Below, one piece after another: positions 57,079-64,000 of a stretch of 64,000 nucleotides of DNA. Within the stretch, counting starts at the first letter, position 1. Each line of letters starts with the position of its first letter. The position numbers and the translations under genes are program-made. Under the pieces are notes generated by a model. That model made no database searches, was not told where the DNA came from, and saw only the letters and a list, made by a program, of their open reading frames with translations. Location of the stretch: contig NZ_KQ950181.1 in NCBI RefSeq assembly GCF_001517975.1, positions 372,060 through 436,059 on the forward strand, read 5' to 3'. The stretch comes from Thermobifida cellulosilytica TB100. GTDB taxonomy: Bacteria; Actinomycetota; Actinomycetes; Streptosporangiales; Streptosporangiaceae.

Positions 57079-57864
57079 ATGAGCAGCACCACCAACGACG
57101 ACGCACCCGAGCTCCTCGTCGAGGAACGCGGGCGGGTGCTCGTGCTCACCATGAACCGCCCCCGGGCCCGCAACGCGATGTCGCAGGCGATGGCCTTCCA
57201 GATCGCCGAGGCCCTGGAGACCCTGGACAGCCGACCCGACCTCAGCGTCGGCGTCATCACCGGGGCGGGCGGCACGTTCTGCGCGGGGATGGACCTCAAG
57301 GGCTTCGCCCGCGGTGAGCGGCCGATCGTGCCGGGCCGCGGGTTCGCCGGACTGGTGCAGCAGCCGCCGAAGAAGCCGCTCATCGCGGCGGTGGAGGGCT
57401 ACGCCCTGGCCGGGGGCTTCGAGATCGTGCTCTCGTGCGACCTGATCGTGGCCTCCTCGGAGGCCAAGTTCGGCCTGCCCGAGGTCAAGCGCGGCCTCAC
57501 CGCCGCCGCGGGCGGCCTGCTGCGCCTGCAGCACCGCATCCCCTACCACCTGGCCATGGAGCTCGTCCTCACCGGCCGGATGTGGCCGGCCACCGAGGCC
57601 GCCGAGGTGCGCCTGGTCAACCGGCTCACCGAGCCCGGCAAGGCGTTCGAGGCCGCGCTCGACCTCGCGGAGGAGGTCGCCGCCAACGCGCCCCTCGCCC
57701 TGGCCGCCTCCAAGCAGGTGCTGGTCAACTCGGTGGACTGGCCGCTGGACACCCAGTTCGAACGCCAGGAGGAGTACGTCGACCCGGTGCGCAAGTCGGC
57801 GGACGCCAAGGAGGGCGCGCTCGCGTTCGTCGAGAAGCGCGAGCCGCGCTGGACCGGCCGGTAG
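57079..57864 (+). CDS. Enoyl-CoA hydratase
   Basis: A 261-residue crotonase. GTFCAGMDLKGFARGERP and AVEGYALAGGFEIVLSCDLI form the oxyanion hole; FGLPEVKRGLTAAAGGLLRL holds the catalytic Glu. It hydrates 2-enoyl-CoA, between the acyl-CoA dehydrogenases and the SDR of the same cluster. ATG 57079, 49 bp after the SDR stop, with GGAGAGAGAA upstream. Confidence 0.94.
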   Translation: MSSTTNDDAPELLVEERGRVLVLTMNRPRARNAMSQAMAFQIAEALETLDSRPDLSVGVITGAGGTFCAGMDLKGFARGERPIVPGRGFAGLVQQPPKKPLIAAVEGYALAGGFEIVLSCDLIVASSEAKFGLPEVKRGLTAAAGGLLRLQHRIPYHLAMELVLTGRMWPATEAAEVRLVNRLTEPGKAFEAALDLAEEVAANAPLALAASKQVLVNSVDWPLDTQFERQEEYVDPVRKSADAKEGALAFVEKREPRWTGR

Positions 57865-57909
57865 CTCCGACCCGGGGCGCGCCGCCGCGCTGTTTCGCCC
57901 GTCTCCACG

Positions 57910-57948
57910 CATGCCGGGGGCGTCCCGACACGGGGCGCCCCCGGCATG
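57910..57948 (+). terminator. Hairpin terminator after the enoyl-CoA hydratase gene
   Basis: CATGCCGGGGGCG (57910-57922) and CGCCCCCGGCATG (57936-57948) form a perfect 13-bp stem, followed by TTGTTG-like TTGTGG. Confidence 0.75.
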
Positions 57949-57989
57949 TTGTGGCGTCTGAGGAGGATCGGAACCCAACATTCCCATAA

Positions 57990-58018
57990 TTGCTGATCAA
58001 CATAACAATGATTATGGT
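57990..58018 (+). promoter_or_regulatory. Promoter candidate of the acyl-CoA dehydrogenase operon
   Basis: TTGCTG, 17 bases, TATGGT, in an AT-rich island; a second possible -10 is the perfect TATAAT at 58221-58226, closer to the gene. The intervening GC-rich DNA (58025-58200) contains no gene that I can support. AATGATTA occurs in both AT islands (58007 and 58224). Confidence 0.5.
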
Positions 58019-58256
58019 ACGCTGATCTCCAATGCCGGAGGTGTGCGACGGTCCCGCCGGCGCCTCCCGGGGGTGCCCGTCCCGGGGTGGCTCGCGGGCG
58101 GGGTCGGCGGGGCGTACGGCTTTCCGGTGCCCCCGGGGCTGCAGAGGGCTGCTTCGGAGGCGGGTTGCGGTGGCGGCGCGGCGGCTGTTGACCCGGGGAC
58201 TGCTGGATGCTGAAATCTAGTATAATGATTAACCAAGACCGGAAGGGGGTAGCCCC

Positions 58257-59420
58257 ATGACGGCCAGACCCGTCGATGAGTACACGGAGATCCGTGAACT
58301 TGCTGCGAAGGTCGCCCGCGAGGTGTACGGGCCGATCGCCGAGCAGTTGGACGTCGAGCGCAAGCCGATCTCGCGCGAGGAGCGGCTCCGCCTGGGCGAG
58401 CTCGGGTTCCTCGGTATCGCCCACCAGGAGCGCTACGGCGGCGCCGGTGCGCCGCTGGCCCAGGCGCTGGCGGTGATCGAGGAGTTCGGCCGGGTCTGCC
58501 GGCCGGCCGCCTTCCAGATCTTCGAGGCCAACACCGGACCGGCCCAGGTGATCAACTACCTGGGCACCGAGGAGCAGCGCGAGCGCTGGCTCCCCGACAT
58601 CATCTCCGGTGCCAAGACCATGGCCGTCGCCATCTCCGAGCCCGACGCCGGCTCCGCCGCGACCGACATGCGCACCACGGCCCGCCCCTCCGGCGACGGC
58701 TACGTCATCACCGGCACCAAGCGCTGGATCTCCAACGGCGGCGAGGCCGACCAGTACCTCGTCTACGCCCGGCTCAACGACGAGCCCGGCTCCCGGGCGA
58801 TCGGCGCGCTCGTCGTCGACAAGGGCACCCCCGGTCTCAGCTTCGGCCCCCCCGAGCGGCTCATGGGCTTCCGCGGCATCCCCTCGGCCGACGTCATCCT
58901 CGACGAGGTGTGGGTGCCCAAGGAGAACCTGGTCGTCCCCGCGGGCGGTTTCGGCAAGCTGTTCGGCGTCTTCTCCATCGAGCGCCTGGGCAACACCACG
59001 ATGAGCCTGGCCATCGGCCAGGAGGCGCTGGACCGGACCATCAAGTACGTCCAGGAGCGCGAGCAGTTCGGCAAGCAGCTCATCGAGTTCCAGAGCGTCC
59101 AGCTCACCCTGGCCGACATGGTGATGCAGGTCGACTCCTCGCGGCTGTTGCAGCAGCGCGCCGCGGCCAGCGCCGAGGGCGGCAAGCTGCCCGACCCGCT
59201 GCTGGTCTCCCTGGCCAAGTGCTCCGCCAACGAGATGGCCAAGCGGGTCACCGACCTGGCCATGCAGTTGCACGGCGGAAACGGGTACACGGAGGAGTAC
59301 GGCCTGGAGCGGCTGCACCGCGACGCCCACGGCTGGGCCATCGCGGGCGGCACGCCGAACATGCAGCGCATGCGCATCGTCTCCGAGCTGCTGGGCCGCA
59401 AGTTCAACCAGCGCCGCTGA
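58257..59420 (+). CDS. Acyl-CoA dehydrogenase
   Basis: A 387-residue flavoprotein dehydrogenase. MAVAISEPDAGSAATDMRTT and KRWISNGGEADQYLV bind FAD and substrate; REQFGKQLIEFQSVQLTLAD and MQLHGGNGYTEEYGLERLHR are the C-terminal signatures. The catalytic base position in this subfamily would be the Glu of YTEEYG. ATG 58257 with GGAAGGGGG upstream. Followed by a second family member. Confidence 0.95.
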   Translation: MTARPVDEYTEIRELAAKVAREVYGPIAEQLDVERKPISREERLRLGELGFLGIAHQERYGGAGAPLAQALAVIEEFGRVCRPAAFQIFEANTGPAQVINYLGTEEQRERWLPDIISGAKTMAVAISEPDAGSAATDMRTTARPSGDGYVITGTKRWISNGGEADQYLVYARLNDEPGSRAIGALVVDKGTPGLSFGPPERLMGFRGIPSADVILDEVWVPKENLVVPAGGFGKLFGVFSIERLGNTTMSLAIGQEALDRTIKYVQEREQFGKQLIEFQSVQLTLADMVMQVDSSRLLQQRAAASAEGGKLPDPLLVSLAKCSANEMAKRVTDLAMQLHGGNGYTEEYGLERLHRDAHGWAIAGGTPNMQRMRIVSELLGRKFNQRR

Positions 59421-59530
59421 GCCGTCCGGCGGCGGCCTCCGGCGGGCGGACGGCCCGCCGACCGCACCCGGGGGAGCCGCCGGACCGGCCCGGACCGTTT
59501 CAGCACACCGCTTCGAGGGAGAAGGCGATC

Positions 59531-60673
59531 GTGGAAGAGGGGCAGTTGTTCGACCTGGGTCCGCGCCACCGCGAGATCCAGCAGCTCGCGCGTTCCGTGG
59601 CCGAGCGGGTCGAGGAGTTCGCCGACGAGGCGGACGCCGCAGTGGAGGTGCACGAGGGCGTGGCCGAGGTGCTGCGCGACAGCGGCCTGGCGCGCCAGGT
59701 GGTGCCCGCGGCCTACGGGGGTGAGAGCGACGTCCTCGACCCGCTCGCGATCGCCGTCGTGCGCGAGGCGCTCATGTACACCTCGGCCCACCTGGACTCG
59801 CTGTTCGGCATGCAGGGGGTGGGCAGCTACTCGCTCACCGTCGGCGGCACCGAGGAGCTCAAGCGCGAGTGGCTGCCCCGGGTGGCGCGCCTGGAGGCGA
59901 TCGCCGGGCTCGCCCTGACCGAGCCGGACATCGGCTCCGACCTGCGCGGCGTCACCACGACGATCCAGGCCACCGCCGCGGGCGTGCGGGTCGACGGCCG
60001 CAAGTCGTTCATCACCAACGGCGGCGCCGCCGACTTCTACTGCGTCCTCGGCCGCGAGGGCGAGGGCTACTCCATGGTGCTGGTCCCCGCCGACGCGCCG
60101 GGCCTCACCGTGCGGCGCGGCGACGACCTGATCGCCCCCCACATCCTGGGCGAGCTGCACTTCGACGGCGTCGAGGTGCCCGAGAACCACCGCCTGGGCG
60201 TTCCCGGCAAGGCGTTCTCCCTGATGTTGCAGACCCTGGCGGTGTTCCGGGTGACCGTGGCGGGCTCGGCGGTCGGCCTGGCCCAGGCCGCCCTGGACGA
60301 GGCCCTGCGCCACGCCCGGAACCGCAAGCAGTTCGGCCGCCCGCTGCTGGAGCTGGGCGCGGTCTCGCAGAGCCTGGCCCTGTCGTGGAGCGAGGTCGAG
60401 ACGGCCCGGGCCATCACCTACCGGGCGGCGGCGCTGGCCAAGAGCGACCCGCTGGGCCACCTGGACTACTCTTCGATCGCCAAGGTCAGCGCCACGGAGG
60501 CCGCCGGAAGGGTGGTCGACCGCTCGGTGCAGACCATGGGGCGCTTCGGGCTGGTCCGCGGCTCCAAGATCGAACGCCTCTACCGGAACGCGCGTCCGCT
60601 GCGCATCTACGAGGGGGCCACCGAGGTGCTGCTCGACTCCCTGGCCCGCCGACTCGCCAAGCAGCGCGGCTGA
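59531..60673 (+). CDS. Acyl-CoA dehydrogenase
   Basis: A 380-residue acyl-CoA dehydrogenase. IAGLALTEPDIGSDLRGVTT and GRKSFITNGGAADFYCVLG are the FAD/substrate regions; RNRKQFGRPLLELGAVSQSL and IYEGATEVLLDSLARRLAKQ close it. GTG 59531 has GAGGGAGAAGG upstream and starts 110 bp after the preceding gene. Adjacent pairs like this may form heteromers, as known for steroid-degrading FadE pairs, or act on successive substrates. Confidence 0.94.
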   Translation: MEEGQLFDLGPRHREIQQLARSVAERVEEFADEADAAVEVHEGVAEVLRDSGLARQVVPAAYGGESDVLDPLAIAVVREALMYTSAHLDSLFGMQGVGSYSLTVGGTEELKREWLPRVARLEAIAGLALTEPDIGSDLRGVTTTIQATAAGVRVDGRKSFITNGGAADFYCVLGREGEGYSMVLVPADAPGLTVRRGDDLIAPHILGELHFDGVEVPENHRLGVPGKAFSLMLQTLAVFRVTVAGSAVGLAQAALDEALRHARNRKQFGRPLLELGAVSQSLALSWSEVETARAITYRAAALAKSDPLGHLDYSSIAKVSATEAAGRVVDRSVQTMGRFGLVRGSKIERLYRNARPLRIYEGATEVLLDSLARRLAKQRG

Positions 60674-60875
60674 CCCCGCCGCGGCAACCGCCCCGGACCG
60701 TGTGGCCTGGGCCGGGGACACCCTTGACCTACATCACATAAACCATTATGATGATTAGAAGTAATAGGGTGCGCGGATTGTGTGAGCCGCGGTGGACGCA
60801 GGACGGCGCACCCCCGCCGGTGCGCCCCGCACGACGACCAGGCCGAACAAACCACTGTTGGGAAAGGACGCGATA

Positions 60876-61646
60876 ATGCGCCGTTTTGAAGGACGTGTCG
60901 CCGCCATCGTCGGTGGCGGATCCGGCATGGGCCGTGCCATCTCGCACCGCCTGGCCTCCGAGGGAGCCACCGTCTACGTGGCCGACCTCAGCGAGGACGC
61001 GGCGCGCAAGGTCGCCGAGGAGATCACCACCGCGGGCGGCAAGGCGACCCCGGTCCAGGTCGACGCCACCGACAACGACAGCCTCAAGGCGCTGTTCGAC
61101 CGCATCCGCTCCGAGCACGGCGTCCTGCACGTCCTGCACGCCCAGGTCGGCATGCCCGGCCCGGCCGGCATCGAGACCGACGACGCCCAGTGGCAGAAGA
61201 ACATCGACGTCAACATCAAGAGCGCCTACTACACCTGCACCCTCGGCTACGACCTGCTCAAGGCCGCCGAGGGCAAGGGGTCGATCACCATGACCTCCTC
61301 CACCTCGGCGCTCGTCGGCTCCCCCTTCAGCCCGCTCTACTCGCTGACCAAGGGCGCCCTCGTCCCCTTCACCCGCGCCCTCGCCCTCAAGGGGGCCCCC
61401 GACGGCATCCGTGTCAACGTGATCTGCCCCGGGACCGTGCAGACCCCCATGCTCGCCCAGTTCTTCGGCCGTGAGCCGGGGGCCGACGTCTCCGAGCTGA
61501 CCAAGGACTTCATCAGCGGCATCCCGCTCGGCCGCGGCGCCCAGCCCGAGGAGATCGCCTCCGTCATCGCCTTCCTCGCCAGCGACGACGCGAGCTACGT
61601 CACCGGCGTCACCATCCCCGTCGACGGCGGGCTGACCGCCAAGTAG
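60876..61646 (+). CDS. SDR-family oxidoreductase
   Basis: A 256-residue short-chain dehydrogenase: VGGGSGMGRAISHRLASEGA (cofactor), Ser in TMTSSTSALVGSPF and YSLTKGALVPFTRAL (catalytic Tyr/Lys), VICPGTVQTPML, and YVTGVTIPVDGGLTAK at the end. The usual NAG motif is replaced by HAQVGMPGP. ATG 60876 with GGAAAGGACG upstream. It has its own AT-rich promoter region (60735-60775) and probably starts a new operon. Confidence 0.94.
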   Translation: MRRFEGRVAAIVGGGSGMGRAISHRLASEGATVYVADLSEDAARKVAEEITTAGGKATPVQVDATDNDSLKALFDRIRSEHGVLHVLHAQVGMPGPAGIETDDAQWQKNIDVNIKSAYYTCTLGYDLLKAAEGKGSITMTSSTSALVGSPFSPLYSLTKGALVPFTRALALKGAPDGIRVNVICPGTVQTPMLAQFFGREPGADVSELTKDFISGIPLGRGAQPEEIASVIAFLASDDASYVTGVTIPVDGGLTAK

Positions 61647-61711
61647 CGACTGGACACCGACCCGCCCGCGCGGCCCGAGCCCCGCGCGGGCGGGCCCACC
61701 GGGAGGACCCC

Positions 61712-62878
61712 ATGGACTTCAGCAAGGACACGGTGCACGAGGACATCCGCGCCGCGGTGCGCGACCTGTGCGCCAACTTCTCCGACGACTACTGGATGGA
61801 GCACGACCAGTCGCAGGAGTTCCCCTGGGACTTCTACAACGCCGTGGTCAAGGGCGGCTGGCTGGGCCTGACCGTGCCCACCGAGTACGGCGGCGGCGGA
61901 CTCGGCGTCACCGAGGCCGCCATCGTGGAGCAGGAGATCGCCGCCTCCGGCGCCGGCATGAACGGCTGCAGCGCGGTCCACATCGGCATCTTCGGCTTCG
62001 AGCCGATCATCAAGTACGGCAGCGAGGACCTCAAGCAGCGCTTCCTGCCCCGCCTCGTCACCGGCGACCTGCACGTGTCCTTCGCCGTCACCGAACCCGA
62101 CGCGGGCACCGACACCACCAACCTGTCCACCTTCGCCCGCAAGGTCGACGGCGGCTGGCTGATCTCCGGCAAGAAGGTGTGGATCACCAAGGCCCAGGAG
62201 GCCGAGCGGCTGATCCTGCTGGCCCGCACCACCCCGCGCGACCAGGTCGCCAAGAAGACCGACGGGCTGACCCTGTTCTTCGCGCCCCTGGACCGCGAGC
62301 GCGTCACGGTGCGCCGCATCCCCAAGATGGGCCGCAACGCCATCGACACCAACGAGCTGTTCATCGACGACCTGTTCGTCGCCGACGAGGACGTCATCGG
62401 CGAGGTCGGCAAGGGCTTCAAGACCATCCTCGCCGGCCTCAACGCCGAGCGGGTCATCTCCGCCAACGCCGCGATCGGCATCGGCCGCGCCGCGCTGCGC
62501 CGGGCCACCAACTACGCCAAGGAGCGCACCGTCTTCGGCCGCCCCATCGGCAAGAACCAGGGCATCGCCTTCCCGCTGGCCGAGGCCCTGATCAAGCTCG
62601 ACGCCGCCGACGTGATGTGCCAGCGCGCCGCCTGGCTCATCGACAACGGCCAGCCCAGCGGCCGTGAGGCCAACGCCGCCAAGTACCTGGCCGCCGAGGC
62701 CGGGTTCTTCGCCGCCGACGCCGCGCTGAGCGTCCACGGCGGCTACGGCTACAGCAAGGAGTACCACGTCGAGCGGTACTTCCGCGAGGCCCGGCTGATG
62801 CGCATCGCGCCGATCAGCCAGGAGATGGTCCTCAACTACGTGGCCGAGCACGTCCTGGGCCTGCCGAGGAGCTACTGA
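61712..62878 (+). CDS. Acyl-CoA dehydrogenase
   Basis: A 388-residue acyl-CoA dehydrogenase, third of the cluster. SFAVTEPDAGTDTTNLSTFA and KKVWITKAQEAERLILLART are the central region; ERTVFGRPIGKNQGIAFPLA and VHGGYGYSKEYHVERYFREA the end, with the base possibly Glu in YSKEYH. ATG 61712 with GGGAGGACCCC upstream. Its stop shares one base with the start of the lyase gene. Confidence 0.95.
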   Translation: MDFSKDTVHEDIRAAVRDLCANFSDDYWMEHDQSQEFPWDFYNAVVKGGWLGLTVPTEYGGGGLGVTEAAIVEQEIAASGAGMNGCSAVHIGIFGFEPIIKYGSEDLKQRFLPRLVTGDLHVSFAVTEPDAGTDTTNLSTFARKVDGGWLISGKKVWITKAQEAERLILLARTTPRDQVAKKTDGLTLFFAPLDRERVTVRRIPKMGRNAIDTNELFIDDLFVADEDVIGEVGKGFKTILAGLNAERVISANAAIGIGRAALRRATNYAKERTVFGRPIGKNQGIAFPLAEALIKLDAADVMCQRAAWLIDNGQPSGREANAAKYLAAEAGFFAADAALSVHGGYGYSKEYHVERYFREARLMRIAPISQEMVLNYVAEHVLGLPRSY

Positions 62879-63786
62879 TGCAGCCCTACCGTTCCGTCCT
62901 CTTCGTCCCCGGCCACCGCCCCACCTGGGTGGCCAAGGCGCTGGCGTCCGGAGCCGACGCGATCGTGCTCGACCTGGAGGACTCGGTGCCCCAGGCGGAG
63001 AAGGCCGCCGCCCGGGCCACGGTCGCCGAGTCCATCCGCCGGGTGCGCGCCGACCACCCCGACGTCGGCCTGTTCGTCCGGGTCAACCCGCTGCACACCA
63101 AGATGACCGGCGCCGACCTGGAGGAGGTCGTGGTCCCCGGGCTGACCGGCATCTTCGCCCCCAAGGTGGAGCAGGCCACCGACGTGCTGCGCTACGACGC
63201 GCTGCTGGACCACTTCGAGGCCCGCAACGGCGTCAGCGGTCTGGAGTACATCATCCCGGTGGAGACGGTGCGCGCCATCCACTCCTGCCTGGAGGTGGCC
63301 ACCGCGTCCCCGCGGGTGGGCGCCATGATCGGCCCGACCGCCGAGCACGCCGACATCGCCCGGGCCGTGGGCTACGAGTGGACGCTGGAGGGCACCGAGA
63401 CGCTCTACCACCGCAGCCGCATCCTGCTCGCCTGCCGCGAGGCCGGCATCCACGCCCTCACCGGGCTGTGGGAGGACCTGGAGAACCTCGACGGCCTGCG
63501 CGAGTTCGCGCGGCGGGGCCGCCAGCTCGGCTACCGGGGCATGATCGCGATCCACCCCAGCCACGTCGCGGTCATCAACGACGTGTTCACCCCCTCCGAC
63601 GCCGACGTCGCCTTCTACCGGGGTCTGGTCGAAGCCTACGAGAAGGCCGCAGCCGAGGGGATCGGAGCGCTGCGCTACCGGGGCGTGCACATCGACAAGG
63701 CCCACTACGACAAGGCACTGGAGTGGCTGGAGCGTGCCGAGCGCCTGCGGGCACGCGACGCGAAGAGCGCGGAGGAAGCGAAATGA
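62878..63786 (+). CDS. HpcH/HpaI-CitE family lyase
   Basis: A 302-residue TIM-barrel lyase of the CitE group. RSVLFVPGHRPTWVAKALAS and ADAIVLDLEDSVPQAEKAAA are the N-terminal signatures, with acidic metal ligands in DLEDS; FAPKVEQATDV and IIPVETVRAIHS follow. Members cleave citryl-, citramalyl-, malyl- or hydroxymethylglutaryl-CoA type esters. The arrangement with an acyl-CoA dehydrogenase and a MaoC hydratase recalls the FadE19/MaoC/CitE set of mycobacteria. One-base and 4-bp overlaps with its neighbours. Confidence 0.93.
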   Translation: MQPYRSVLFVPGHRPTWVAKALASGADAIVLDLEDSVPQAEKAAARATVAESIRRVRADHPDVGLFVRVNPLHTKMTGADLEEVVVPGLTGIFAPKVEQATDVLRYDALLDHFEARNGVSGLEYIIPVETVRAIHSCLEVATASPRVGAMIGPTAEHADIARAVGYEWTLEGTETLYHRSRILLACREAGIHALTGLWEDLENLDGLREFARRGRQLGYRGMIAIHPSHVAVINDVFTPSDADVAFYRGLVEAYEKAAAEGIGALRYRGVHIDKAHYDKALEWLERAERLRARDAKSAEEAK

Positions 63787-64000
63787 CGATGAGAGGGCTG
63801 TACTTCGAGGAGTTCGAGGTGGGCAAGGTGTACAAGCACCCGTTCACCCGGACCGTCACCGAGATGGACAACATTATGTTCACCTCGCTGACGATGAACC
63901 TCCAGCCGCTGCACCTGGACGAGGAGTTCGCCAAGACCACCATCCACGGCCGCCGCGTCTTCAACAGCCTGTTCACCCTGGCGCTCATCGGCGCGTTCCA
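63783..64000 (+). CDS. MaoC-like hydratase, N-terminal part
   Basis: The gene begins at ATG 63783 inside the stop of the lyase gene and runs off the window after 72 codons. YFEEFEVGKVYKHPFTRTVT and TSLTMNLQPLHLDEEFAKTT are typical of hot-dog-fold MaoC hydratases; the catalytic Asp/His of the hydratase motif may correspond to Asn and His in NLQPLH. It probably hydrates an enoyl-type CoA ester to feed the lyase. Confidence 0.88.
   Translation, partial: MTMRGLYFEEFEVGKVYKHPFTRTVTEMDNIMFTSLTMNLQPLHLDEEFAKTTIHGRRVFNSLFTLALIGAF

Overview
The window is about 70% G+C, uses many GTG and TTG starts, has tightly overlapping reading frames, and belongs to a thermophilic actinomycete close to Thermobifida (Nocardiopsaceae). 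Three features point there: a secreted AA10 lytic polysaccharide monooxygenase almost identical in motif layout to the Thermobifida enzyme, a CelR-type operator box upstream of it, and a guanidine-III riboswitch of the Thermobifida type.

Layout. 1-11262: a type I-E CRISPR-Cas locus (3' part of cas3, then cas8e-cse2-cas7e-cas5e-cas6e-cas1-cas2 and a perfect 7-repeat array). It is split by a 3.4 kb insert that carries a WhiJ-like XRE/DUF397 pair, a divergent operon with an anti-sigma-like ATPase, a 36-residue membrane peptide with a perfect ribosome binding site, and a degenerate two-repeat CRISPR remnant in the opposite orientation. 11263-20915: an accessory island between two arrays. It holds a frameshifted XRE gene, a second and paralogous anti-sigma-like operon, a GntR and a MerR-like regulator, an XRE/TPR regulator, and what looks like the transfer module of an actinomycete integrative conjugative element (TraB/FtsK translocase, a low-complexity membrane protein, a DUF2637 protein), with an iterated TGTCACAC repeat cluster at the 3' end of traB. 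20916-21553: a second array of 11 repeats, built from two repeat variants joined through a hybrid repeat and abutting the truncated DUF2637 gene.

21.7-50 kb is chromosomal background: a P450, a phosphatase, an enoyl-CoA hydratase, an acetyltransferase, a riboswitch-controlled guanidinium exporter, a decayed and an intact FAD monooxygenase each next to a TetR gene with palindromic operators, an RraA-like protein, an exonuclease, a CNNM transporter, the LPMO, an SNF2 helicase, a thiolase with an HxlR regulator, a SpoIIE-type phosphatase and several small secreted or stress proteins.

50-64 kb is a catabolic cluster: a P450 with its own ferredoxin reductase and 3Fe-4S ferredoxin, a quinone-oxidoreductase-like dehydrogenase, a FadR-type GntR regulator, then thiolase, SDR, enoyl-CoA hydratase, three acyl-CoA dehydrogenases, a second SDR, a CitE-like lyase and a MaoC hydratase that runs off the end. 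The order suggests oxidation of an organic substrate followed by beta-oxidation-like CoA chemistry; the substrate cannot be told from sequence.

The most interesting candidate is at 4052-4354: a tiny hydrophobic ORF whose promoter region shares a seed-length match with the spacer of the adjacent degenerate CRISPR unit, an arrangement reminiscent of Cascade-guarding CreTA modules. This is a hypothesis only.
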